A model generated the notes under the pieces. That model saw only the letters and a program-made list of their open reading frames with translations. It was not told where the DNA came from and searched no databases. Both the position numbers and the translations under genes were made by a program. A stretch of 64,000 nt of DNA from Chlorops oryzae (lineage: Eukaryota; Arthropoda; Insecta; Diptera; Chloropidae), in contig CM035806.1 in the NCBI GenBank assembly GCA_020466095.1, positions 159,645,667 through 159,709,666 of the forward strand, given 5' to 3'. Of the stretch, positions 23,210 to 34,380 are shown piece by piece; the first letter of the stretch is position 1, and each line of letters begins with the position of its first letter.

Positions 23210-24299
23210 CCAAAAAAGAGAAGATAAGAAAATATCAATTTAAGTTGAAATGAGCGATCGTTTCTATGTTTTAAGTCAAATTTTCTAAATATAAGAAACT
23301 CTTTTGTGATCGAACTCTCGATTTACATTGACAGTGTACCTACTGTACTTAAAAAAAAAAAAAAAAAACACTTGGAACTATTATTATCATGTATCAAATA
23401 ATGAAATTTGTTTGCATCAAAGCCACTTGCATTGCAGCGTTAATTATACCAAACAGAAAGGCCAATCGGTCTAGACTCGAAAGCCGCGTCTGCGCAAATT
23501 GATACTCCATGCCTGCGTATTACTGTCGCATGAACGCGATTGTTTGTTTGTTTCTTTTCGGATTCGAGCCTTTATTGACCGAATGACAATGTCTTCAAAT
23601 TGACGGAATGTGTCCCTAAATGAAATTCACGGCTGGTTGGATGTTTATTTCTTTAAGCTTTCGAATCTGTTTTTGTTTTTCATGTAACGTATCGGCAATA
23701 ATGTAGTTTATAAACAAAATATCAATTGATCCCGTGATCTACTAATCCACACAGACAATAGACGCCAAATAAAAACGAAAACAATTCAAATTAATGGCTC
23801 GTGCCCTAGCGGTTTGTTTAAATAACGATATTCGATTGAATTTATGAGCACAGACTTTTGAAGAGTAACAAGAGACGCAAACGGACCGCCGAGGTGCACG
23901 AGATTATTGCATTCGGGAGATTGTTTTTCCAAAAAAAAAAAAAAAAAAAAAAAAAATCCGAACGAACGAATTTTACGAAATCGCAAACGAATGTGTGAAA
24001 TAAGTTAATGGACCATTCAATTGACTGGCCGACAGAAGAGCGATTTCAAACTTTTACGCCCGCAAACGATCGCACACGATCGTGTTGGCGTTAAATAGCG
24101 AAATCCATCAAATGCAGCTCGATTGTCCGGTGAAATTAAGAATGATTGAAAAAATATTCAATCAATTAATTAACTCAACTCCTTGGAAAATAATATTTTC
24201 AATCGTTTCTCACATTACAGCTGCCCACAATGTACCAACATAATAGCATACTATTTGTAATTAGTTGTAAACTTTTCAATCTAACGTGCACACTGGCGC
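23210..24299. other. Gene-free stretch
   Basis: AT-rich DNA with A/T homopolymers (23349-23369, 23930-23956). No gene, RNA or clear element seen. Confidence 0.4.
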
Positions 24300-24930
24300 G
24301 TTACGACATGTTCATTTAAGTCTGAATTATGTTTACCCACAATTGAATAAGACGCAGCAGTCTGTTTGTATTTTCCACCCCACTTGAAACTTAAATATTC
24401 AGGGTTATCACAGACTCCGATAGCTGTCGGAATCGGAATTAAAAGCGATCGAATTTTCATACAGAATTTACAAATTTTGTTGTTTTCGGTTTGGAATCGG
24501 AACTATTTTATTGGTTCTTAATTGCACAGAACCCTATTTTATCCGGCTATCTATTAAATACATATGAAAATTCAGTCGACTTTATTCCAATTACGACATC
24601 TATCGGATTCTATGACACCCCTGATTAGGTATATTTTCTTTCAAATTTTAAGTAAAAAAAAAACGAGCATTCAGTCTGGCATTAATTTGAGAAAAATTAT
24701 TAAGTATAGGCTGTCCAATGAGTTCGAAACCTAGTCGGATCCAAAGGGTTAGATTTCTTATTCATTTTTTGTTCATCAAACTTGAAATGCTCTATTGTTA
24801 TCATGAAATCGATCTTCTTATCGTCTGTCATTGTCCGATTGCAGGTTCAACGATCAATAATCGCTAACTTCGATTATCTTCATAAATTGCTAGCATATCG
24901 CATACAAAGGATTTAATAAATGAGAATGAA
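24300..24930. repeat. Dispersed repeat, copy 1 (partner at 32568-33110)
   Basis: Shares ordered blocks with 32568-33110: TTCATTTAAGTCT, CACTTGAAACT, GAGCATTCAGTC, TTCTTATTCATTTTTTG, AATCGATCTTCTTATCG and GGTTCAACGATCAATAATCG. The copies are diverged by substitutions and indels. Copy 1 contains a MITE that copy 2 lacks. No coding sequence is recognisable. Confidence 0.65.
24400..24623. mobile_element. MITE with CAGGG...CCCTG ends inside a dispersed repeat
   Basis: The 224-bp element has imperfect inverted ends of about 35 bp. The left CAGGGTTATCACAGACTCCG pairs with the right CGGATTCTATGACACCCCTG. The second copy of the surrounding repeat continues from CTTGAAACTAAAAT to TTTCTTTCA without it, giving an empty site. 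A clear target duplication was not found. Confidence 0.65.
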
Positions 24931-25824
24931 GAAATGAAATTGCATTGGAAGTGTTAAATCTGAACTGAGCAGTTATCTATCAGCCCCGATTCTGAATGTT
25001 CCCGGGGAACGAATTTATTTATTATTTAATCTATGAAACATTTCTTACAGACTACCACCCGGGGAACTTACTTTTCTCGAAACTAAAATTCTCTTTTTTA
25101 AAATAGATAGGGTAAGGAAAAGTATGGTTTTGGGTCAAATACCCATTCCCAATCAAATTTCTTCCCCCAATTATTTAAGAATTGAAAAATGTCCACAATC
25201 AAACAACTATAGAATAACCTTGATTATGAATATCGTCCTTAAACAAAGATTTTTGGAAAATCTTTGAAGCTAAAAAATAGAAATAGAAATAATTTTGATT
25301 TCACGTTTTAATTCGTCAATGAAAATAGTTGTCTCAATTCCTAAATATCCTGGCTTACACTCCTTTTCTTCTGAACAAAGCTGTGCAGTGGCTGTCACAT
25401 CTATTGATTTATCTTAGCTCATCACTTTACGCTCGTACCGAATTCACAAGTTCGGAGTTTTAAGCTTGAAGGCGTTTCGAGCCCGGAGACTTGGCCGTAT
25501 TGAAAACTGCGTTTAAACGAATTCAAAAACGACTGTTAAATTATACGCTTTAAATTGGGAATAACCAGGCACGTGGTCATATTTCGGTTATGCAAGCTCA
25601 TTGTCGCACGTAGTTGCGAATTAATTTGAAAATCATTACAAAAAAAAAATATACAAAATTCAAATCAATAATAAAAAGTAAACGATTACATAAATTGAGA
25701 AAAACCGAGAAATTATTATAATTATTGTTGTTGAGGAAAGCAGCAAGGGCGAGAAATGTTGAATAACGACCAAATTGATTGTGCTCTTAAATTTCATGGA
25801 AGAAAATTGCGAATATAATAGCTC
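24931..25824. other. Gene-free stretch
   Basis: AT-rich DNA. No supported gene or element. Confidence 0.4.
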
Positions 25825-26149
25825 GACCCGAGTAAAAATATGCAGGCCCGAATCGGGTCCAAATGACGCCCAAAATTCCTATAGCACGCCTAAATCAAGC
25901 CCAAATCAAACAAAAGGCGCCCAAATCAAGCATTGAGCTCAATTTGGGCCCATTTTGGATATACTTGGGCTTGATGAGGGCGCGCGTTGGGCTCGATTTG
26001 GGCCCATTTTGTTATTTTTGGACTCAATTTGGGCGCGTTTGTTCACTACCGATGCCCGGTTTGGGCTCGATTTGGGCGCGATACTGTTCATTATTTGGGC
26101 CCGGTTTGGACGTGCAAAATAAATACAAATACTTATTTTTACTCGGGGA
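25825..26149. mobile_element. MITE-like element with clustered TTGGGC repeats
   Basis: Inverted ends CCCGAGTAAAAATA (25827) and TATTTTTACTCGGG (26134) bound a GC-richer interior. The word CTC(G/A)ATTTGGGC(G/C)C or its complement occurs about ten times there, in both orientations on either side of about 25930. The open frames here only translate these repeats. Confidence 0.6.
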
Positions 26150-27431
26150 TAGGGCGGAAAAAAAAATTGAGAGAACAGGCAGGCTCTGGACACAAATATC
26201 GAAAAACGGGATTTTATGGACATAAATAGTTATTCAGAATTCTTTTTCAGTATCATCAACACTTTTGCCTCTCGATTTTTTCCACGCAAACCAACGAGTT
26301 GTTCATGTTCTCTGAAGCTTAACACGGACTAAGAAATATTACCCAATATTAGCGTTGCTAGAAAAAAAAAAAAAACATCAACCCTCTAATCGCACAATTT
26401 TTCTTTTCTTTTTTCAATAAACAAATCAGGTAAGACAAATTTCGGGTAGAGAAAAACGAATCTGAAATAATTTTTTTATTTATTCGGCATTCGAATTAAA
26501 GGGTTAAAGTATAAATAATTTTTTTAATATTTCATTTTTGAACTACCGAAAAATGAGCCAGCACCTTTGACTGACAAAGTTGTTAGAACAGGGAGACAAA
26601 ACCCGAGACACTGGAAGGAAAACACATCAGAGTGACGGAGATGGAATGTCTTTCGTCTCCATCACTCTCAGTTGTTTCTTTCCAGTGTCTCTCTTAATCT
26701 AAACTGGGAAATTGTTGCTTTTTGGAAATAGACTCGATGAATAGTCATTGAAATCCTTATTTCGTACTCCATAGAGCTGCCCTTCGACTCCATAATTTCC
26801 AATTCTGTTTATTTTTTACAGTATTTTCCTCAAAAGCATTTTATTTTATAAAACTCTCACTCCTTTGAATTCTTGTGGCCCACTGTGTCTTCGAATATAA
26901 CACAGAGCTGTTCCCGTATTTAAATGCATTGACGAGGTGTTTCAAATTTTCTTTTTGTTTTTTTTTTAACCTTGAATGGTAACAAACATAGAGCTTTCCA
27001 CAAAAGATTTAAGTCCACTGACCGCCAAAAGGTGATTCGCTATTAATTCCCTTCGAGGACATTTCAAAAATTCAGTCAATTCTAGCGTAGAACCCATGGA
27101 CTTGTACAGAGCCGAGTTCTCTTGTAAACTTCACGGAAAAAATCATTTTTAGCTCTTATTCTTTATTACACTTCTGCCCATACATATATTTGTATGTACT
27201 ATATGTTCATTGGTCCATGTTACGAATATATGCGTGGATTGGATCCAAGCACAGATGTGTATGAAATTTTAATCATGTAAAAAATTAAATGTGATTTACT
27301 GTTCGGTTGAAATCACATTGAACATATCGAAAGCATTTCAACATTGAGCGACAAGTCGCGTGCCGAGTCGTCTAGCCACACCGAGAGAAACACTGCCACA
27401 AACACATTACAATAGCCATTCAGAATATGTA
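26150..27431. other. Gene-free stretch
   Basis: No gene supported. An inverted pair around 26605-26690 (GAGACACTGGAAGGAAA / TTTCTTTCCAGTGTCTC) suggests a small foldback element. Confidence 0.4.
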
Positions 27432-27844
27432 CCCTGCAGTAATATGGACTGACCCAAGTGTAGCCTTCGGTCAGTCCTTCATGTTACCAGTACTAGTCCG
27501 CTCATAATTCCACTTCTAATGTATTCAACTGACCTTTTTTTACATGGGCCTGTCATTGGATAGGGACTAGTCCGCAAAGCGGCTAGTTTTTTTTTGGTCA
27601 ATTGTCGTAATTTTGTCTGGTTTTATGATAGTCAAATAAGGAAAATTAAAAAGCAATCTCTTAGGTATATATATTCTATGTTGATGAACGTGTCATTTAT
27701 AGAATACCCTTAAACCAACCCATTTATTACTGACCGCCGGCTAGCCGAATTCGATGGAGCGAACTGCCATAATATAACCGGTAGGATTTGGATCGGTCAA
27801 AGGCCAGTCCTTCATAGGAAATTGACCGGCTCATTACTGCAGGG
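27432..27844. mobile_element. MITE, CCCTGCAGTAAT ends, copy 1
   Basis: The 413-bp element has 12-bp inverted ends CCCTGCAGTAAT / ATTACTGCAGGG. An inverted copy, 419 bp, lies at 41145-41563. The shared interior includes GGCTAGCCGAATTCGATGGA and CTTCGGTCAGTCCTTCATGT. No coding frame. Confidence 0.8.
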
Positions 27845-29487
27845 TACATACGCACATGGGGCTGTGTGCCCCTTCAGCTGTCACTCTTTCTCAGTTCCAA
27901 GATTTAATGCCAAGTTTTTTTTGTGTTTCCGGTTTTTTTTTTTTTTTTTTCTTAACTCAAAGCCACTAAAGACCATTTGGACATATGCTTACATATTAAA
28001 CTGCAGTGGAGTGGCGATTGCAGAGCTTGAAATTGAAGGCCTGACTTGTTTCAATGTCAGAAAAAGTAGTCTTAATTTGTTCGATTTTTTTTTTAAATTG
28101 TAATTTTTACTTTTAATCACTTCATTTGGCGATCAGCGGCAACGAGAAGCTGTACATGCATCATCGTTCAAATGAGAGTCCCAATCGAAGCGAAGCGAAG
28201 CGAACCGAACTGAGCTGATCTGATCTGATCTAAACTGAACTGAACTGAACCGTGCGGAGAAATCACTCGCCGAAGACTATAAAGGAATGAACACGTATTC
28301 CTTACTCGATCTCGATCTCAGGGCCTGCCATCGAGATAAGCAATCGTAGAAGCAGATTCAGTCTATTCAGTCGCGCGCTCACGCGGCTGCACTCTGCGTG
28401 AACTTCAGAATTTTCGCCAAAAAAGAAAAAATCAAAAAAAAGCAGCGGAGGGAAAATAAAAGCGATTCTTAAATTCGCGGTAAATCAATTTTAGAAAACA
28501 TACACCTTACATAAAACCATAGCACTAGCACGGACCAGCGGTCCGCCCCCTCGCCATGACTTGTGCGCTTACAAAAGCAGAAATAAATGAATTTAATGAG
28601 CTTTTTCTCTTTCTTATTCCATTTTTTTTTCCTTTTTTTTTGCTCTTTCTTTTCATTCCTATGAATTTTGTTTATTTTGATATGAAAAAAGCAAGCGTAT
28701 CTCTTATTTTGAGTCATTAAAATTTTCGGTTTTCGGTTTTCGTTTCGCCTACAATGGCAATTCGATTGGACGCCGAAGAAGAGCAAATATTAAACATTAA
28801 AGCAATAAAAATTCCATCGATCCGAGGAAGCGATCTTTTTCCTTACATGTTCCAAATGCTTACAATTTCATTCGACTTTGACTTTGTGTTTGCAAATGGA
28901 AATCAAAATAATTTATAATTTAGGTACTATAAAAATTCCTAAAAAGGTGTTCGTGAACTTGGAAATAAAAATTGCGAATCAAATGAAAATTCAAATTGCG
29001 TTTCTACTTAACTTTTTGCCAGTCCATATATTGAATTATGGGTTTTCTTTTAGTACGTAAGTACATACATTCATACATACATATATAAATTCATATGTTT
29101 GATGAAGCGAAAAGGCTGCCAGCTCGTTCGAAACCTTAATGAAATTTAGGATGAACAATTTTGGGAAAATAATGAACCGGCTACTATCTGGTACCAGGCG
29201 TATCCGGCTATATTGAAGTTATCGAGTGAGTTCTCTTTTTTTATGTTTGTTCTATCCAGCCGATCCAGATTTTTTGGCACTCTAGGCACATACTTTACAG
29301 AATATCGGCAACACCGCCAAAACGTCAACACTTTTTTGTTTACATTCACTGCGCTTAAATGTCAACAAAACCTGAAAGCTTTGAAAGGTCAACTCTGAGT
29401 AATGGAAAATTTTAGTTGGAATAACGTTTAAAATACGCTTTATACTGTCTTGTTCGAGTTTCGGGAATCCCCTTTTGTGCATACAAT
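27845..29487. other. Gene-free stretch with a possible promoter patch
   Basis: No coding sequence is supported. 28170-28400 is distinctive: short GAAGC, CTGAT and CTGAA word runs, TATAAAG at 28278, and two initiator-like TCAGTC words at 28358 and 28367 in a GC-richer segment. It could be a 5' end of a transcript, but spacing to the TATA word is wrong and no exon follows clearly. Confidence 0.3.
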
Positions 29488-29955
29488 GGTAACTTTTGCC
29501 CTTTTTGTTCAGTTGTTTGTTCATACTTGTTAATGTTGTGCGTATAAAAAAAAACCCCCGAAAGTGCTTACATTGCAAGAAAAAGCAAATATTCTGGACT
29601 CATTACAAAAATTGCATTATAGCAATTCCACCCAACTGGTGGATCAGGCGTGCTGAGGGGTATTGAGGGAAAATTAAGGGTCGTAGCTTAATCTCGACTC
29701 CATATTCTTGCTTCAGGTTTCTTTTCAGATAGTGGAATCAATTGTAACTTTTGCCCTTTTTGTTCAGTTGTTTGTTCATACTTGTTTAACTGTTGTGCGT
29801 ATAAAAAAAACCCCGAAAGTGCTTCTTCAAAAACAATATTCTGCTCTTACAAAATTGCTTATAGCATTCCACAATGTGTCGCTCTAGGTTTAGAAATAGG
29901 TCTAGCTTAATCTCCTCATATTCTTGCTCAGTTTCTATTTCGATTGGAATCAATT
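29488..29955. repeat. Imperfect tandem duplication, second unit full of small deletions
   Basis: Unit 1 (29488-29742) and unit 2 (29743-29955) align from GTAACTTTTGCCC to GGAATCAATT. Unit 2 differs mainly by many one- to several-base losses. It directly abuts a CT-rich array. A mis-assembled noisy read is a real possibility. Confidence 0.6.
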
Positions 29956-29989
29956 CACTAACTGCTCTTATACTCTGTATTACACTCTT

Positions 29990-30738
29990 CTGTCTCCTCT
30001 CTTCTCCTCTCTATTCTCTCTCCTTCAATCTCTCCCATCTCTCTATTTCCCTCTCCATATCGCTCTACCTCTCTCCATCTCGTTCTACTTTTCTCTATCT
30101 CTCTCTCCCTTAATGCCTCTCTTAATTTCTCTCTTAATTTCTCTCTTAATCTCTCTCTAAATCTCTCTCTAAATCTCTCTTAATATCTCTCTAAATCCGT
30201 CTCCTAATCTATATCGTAATCTCTCTTAACCTCTCTTAGTCTCTCTCTTAATCTCTCTCTTAATCTCTCTCTAAATCTCTCTATCTCTTAATCTCTCTCT
30301 CTCTTAATCTCTCTCTTCTCTCTTCTTAATCTCTCTCTAAATCTCTCTCTAAATCTCTCTTAATATCTCTCTTAATCTCTCTCTTAATCTCTCTCTCTTA
30401 ATCTCTCTCTCCTTAATCTCTCTCTTAATTATCTCTCTTAATCTCTCTTAATCTCTCTCTTAATCTCTCTCTTAATCTCTCTCTCTTAATCTCTCTCTCT
30501 TAATCTCTCTCTCTCTTAATCTCTCTCTTAATCTCTCTCTCTTAATCTCTCTCTCTTAATCTCTCTCTCTTAATCTCTCTCTCTTAATCTCTCTGTCTCT
30601 TAATCTCTCTCTTAATCTCTCTTCTTAATCTCTCTCTCTTAATCTCTCTCTCTTAATCTCTCTCTCTTAATCTCTCTCTCTTAATCTCTCTCTCTTAATC
30701 TCTCTCTCTCTTAATCTCTCTCTTAATCCCTCTCTCTG
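29990..30738. repeat. CTCTCTTAAT minisatellite, about 750 bp
   Basis: After a run of CT/TCTC words the tract becomes regular units CTCTCT(CT)nTAAT of 10-16 bp, repeated dozens of times. It is not coding. Confidence 0.95.
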
Positions 30739-31179
30739 ACGAATTCTATCCACAACGAATCACTACGAAAACCTCAGTTCTTTTTTTGTTTCTAATGAAT
30801 GCATTTTACTTTATGTCAAGCACGCTCTAAAGTATCTAGGACAAAACTTACATTTTGACTGAACTAGCAAAATATGGCGGATATTTTAGATTCTAGTATC
30901 TTGTTAAGAATGACAGAGATCTCAGACCATCGGAATATGATCGCCCAAAATAGACAAGCTGTAAAACAAAAATAAAGCAAACGAAATATCTTTACTGTCT
31001 GTTGGCTGGAGAAACTTTATATCCAAAAATGGGAAGCATGTACTTTTCAGTCCCCGATTTTTTATTTCTTTTTTTTTTTCATTCTGACACGCGCACAATT
31101 GCTCGCTTAAATGGCTAATTGTACCGAATGTGGTCTTTAGGAATCCGACTCTATTTGAGAAATTTGAAACTGCGCTTCG

Positions 31180-31227
<48 letters not shown>

Positions 31228-32567
31228 CGAATTTCAATCAAGTTCGGTGGAAGACATTGAGAACATTTTTATTTAGGTTTCAAGTTCAACGATTGATAAA
31301 GGCGAGCAAAATAAAAGCAAATGAAAAATTAAAAGACCTGAATAGGGAGCTCCAAAAGAGTCGATCGATGCTCAAGATTAATCGGTCCAACATCATTATT
31401 TGAAATGGCAATACATTTGCGATGCGAGCAGCTTATAGTTTCTCATTAAGAAAAACAATTTTTGTTTGTTTATCTCATATACAAAAGGACATAGACCTCA
31501 AGGACTTGAAGCTTGTCTGGCTGCAAGAGATCGTTGCTCTCTGCGTTTCATTTTCTGTCCTCTTTGTTTTTTTTGTTTTTTTGCCGCTTCGGCACAATAG
31601 CAACAGGGATCTTTGACCGCAAAAATACTTCTGTCCTGTTTTTTTTTTTTTTTTCTTGTTTGCTCCCTACTTTTTTTCCTTCTTCTTTCAATGATGATTC
31701 CCAAAGGTTTTTAAGCATACCAAAGACTATTTTTCCTTTCTCCCTTATACAATTTCTGTATTGCCGCTTGTCCTTCTTCTGCACGTAATTAAACTTTGAC
31801 TGAAGACGTGTCATCGTTACCTTTTGATCGGCGCGTTCATCTGTTCGTCTAGACAACTCCTGGGGACGGCAAGAACAAAAAAAAAAAAAGGAGAACAAAA
31901 GACACGAAGATTTTTCCCAACAGTTACCAGCTTGAATAGCGGAATATGAAGATGTGTCTCTCTCTCTCTCTCTCTGCCTCTCTTTCCCTCTCTCTTAGTT
32001 TCGTTTTGGTGCGTTTCGTCGAACTGAAAGTAGGTACGAACCTTCGTGGATATCCTAAGACTTATTTCCCATAAAACAGTCATGCCCATCGTACTCTGGA
32101 AGACATTCGCGGGCGGCGTTGTTCTTGGCCGCATTCGAAATCTTATCTCTCAAATTTAAATATGAACGGAAATGTAAAAAAAAAAATTCACGTACATAAA
32201 TAATATTTTGTTTACGATAATAATATTAGTTAGATTATAAATAGGTAATTATCTATGAAGATAAGTTCTTCAACAGATACCTAGATAATATTTGGCATTT
32301 TTCACTGTTTGCATTCATATTTTTAAGGGGCCCCATTTGCTATCCTTGCACTTGATAGACAACTGCCAAGTAGAAAGTAGCGCGGAGCGATATGAAAATG
32401 TCTGGCGCAGTTTGAATGCGTTACGAAATAGTTTGTCGATTTTTGAAAATGTTTGCCTTATTAAGTCTACCCACAGTACAGTCTCGTCAAGTGTCTCACG
32501 ATTATTAGAAGCTTCCAAAAAAAAATATGTTAGCCCTTTCGATTTTTCGGAGACTCTCGTGTCCTGC
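30739..32567. other. Gene-free stretch with GA and CT microsatellites
   Basis: Contains (GA)n at about 31188-31225 and (TC)n at about 31955-31992. Short frames around 32080-32140 and 32330-32580 look slightly protein-like, but none has splice support or a known motif. Confidence 0.4.
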
Positions 32568-33110
32568 GACATATTCATTTAAGTCTAAATTATCAGTATT
32601 TGCAATTGTACTCGATACACTTGTCAGCCTGTTTGTACATACTTATTTTCCGCCCAACTTGAAACTAAAATCATAAAATTTCTTTCATATTTGGGGGTAT
32701 TCACAAAAGCGTCGGACAAGCGGAAAGTCGGAAAACTTTAACTGCTTAAAAAGTTGTGCAAGATACAAAAAAAAAAAAATTTCATAAATATTTTTTCGAA
32801 AAATCGAGCATCCAGTCGGAAATGAATTTTAAAAAAATTAGGTACCAAAGCGAACTCTCGAATGAGTCCAAGACAAAGTCGGATCGAAAGGATTGGATTG
32901 GATTGTATTGGATTTCTTATTGATTTTTTGTTTCATCAAATTTGAAGTTCTCTATTGTGGATTGAGTGCGATAATAGAAAACGATCTTCTTATCGCCTTC
33001 CATTTTCGGTTTGCAGGTTCAACAACGATCAATCATCGTTGCCTTCGATAATCTTCATGAATAGCGAGCATATAAAAAGGTATCTTACCGATGATGAAAT
33101 GATAACAAAA
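32568..33110. repeat. Dispersed repeat, copy 2
   Basis: Partner of 24300-24930 (block order conserved). It lacks the 224-bp MITE present in copy 1. Confidence 0.65.
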
Positions 33111-33277
33111 TATTGGCCGAAACGAAGAAGAAACAGAAAATAATTCAGCTTATTTAAATGATTCCTGCACGCTGATTCTTGGACAAAAATTATTTTTAAT
33201 GCCTAATTATCTGTATCTGTCAATCAAATTCAGTTTCAATGAAGGAGCAAACCACATTAATAACAAATGAATTCTAA

Positions 33278-34380
33278 CAAAAAATTTATTAATAACAAAA
33301 TAAAACACTCTAGTCGAATTGAAAAAAATCAAATATCATCAAAACTCCATTTTCTTTACTCGCAAATTACAGTAACATTGTTGTCTTTTTTGGCAAGACA
33401 ACCCAAGAGATGACAACAATGTTACTGTTATTTGCGAGTAAACAAAATGGAGTTTTGATGATATTTGTTGTTATACCCGACACACTCTGTGTCGAGGGTA
33501 TATTGCGTTTTTGTGTCTGTGTGTAACACCCAGAACCAGTCGAGATAGACCATACAAAATATATATAGAAATGATCAGCGTCACCAGGAGATTCGATTTA
33601 GACATGTCCGTCTGTCCCGTCTGTCTGTCTGTTTGTATACAGTTTTCTTATCGAAGGAGTTGAGCTATCTTGATGAAATTTGGTATGCGTGCTCACGGGG
33701 ACATGAGTAAGGACAAGTTCGAGATTGGACCCGATCGGACCACTTTTAGGGGTACCTCCAGTACTAGGGTCTTTTACGAAAATCACAAAAACTGCTCTAA
33801 AACCGATGTTTTTCAAGATATTTTGATGAAATTTGATATTTGAACATGTTTAAAGGCAAGTAATACGATTTCAAAAAATTGGAAAAGTGGGCGTGGCAGA
33901 AGGGCGTTTTTTGAAAATTATCTCCTACACCCGAAATTCAAATGGGACTTGAACGAAATTTGGCACTTATGCCTCGTATGTAGCCACAAACATCCTCCCC
34001 AAAATTCGATCGGACCATTATTAAGGGTACCTCCAGTACTAGGGTCTGTCACAAAAATCTCAAAACTGCCCCCAAAATCTGACTTTTTCGAAATATTTCA
34101 ATGAAACTTAGAATTTAAGCATATATTTAAGCCTCTGATTAGAAATCCAAAAAAAAAATGGAAAAGTGGGCGTGGCAAATGGGCAGTTTTCATAAAGAAA
34201 TTTAACAATAGTCGGTATATTGGGCCCCTTATGCCCTTAAACACCTCTTGATATTAAAAATTATTTGAACACGTGTGTCTGTGTCGGGTATTCTATTGTC
34301 AGGCTCGCCTGACTATAACACCCTTACTTGTTTTTAAATTCGACTAGAATGTTTTATTGCGTTATTAATAAATTTTTTTG
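33278..34380. mobile_element. Palindromic foldback MITE, right arm split by copy B
   Basis: The left arm 33278-33385 (CAAAAAATTTATTAATAAC to GTAACATTGTTGTC) is repeated as its reverse complement from 33412 onward. The right arm is broken at about 33469 by the 859-bp interspersed repeat. It resumes at 34331 and ends GTTATTAATAAATTTTTTTG at 34380. With the insert removed, the element is a near-perfect 107-bp-arm hairpin with a 26-bp loop. Confidence 0.8.
33472..34330. mobile_element. Helentron/INE-1-like interspersed repeat, copy B
   Basis: Same start hairpin (CCCGACACACTCTGTGTCGAGGG) and same end (CACCCTTACTTG) as copy A at 3099-5240, without the mariner. It is inserted in the right arm of the palindromic MITE, whose intact left arm defines the borders. 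Non-coding. Confidence 0.75.

Noticed and set aside
28278..28372. TATAAAG plus TCAGTC words as a core promoter
   Set aside because: The TATA-to-initiator spacing (about 80 bp) is wrong, no DPE fits, and no exon follows; kept only as a remark.
32079..32150. Short GC-richer plus frame (MPIVLWKTFAGGVVLGRI...) after an AG
   Set aside because: Only about 25 codons, weak acceptor context, and the opposite strand is open as well; not enough to call.
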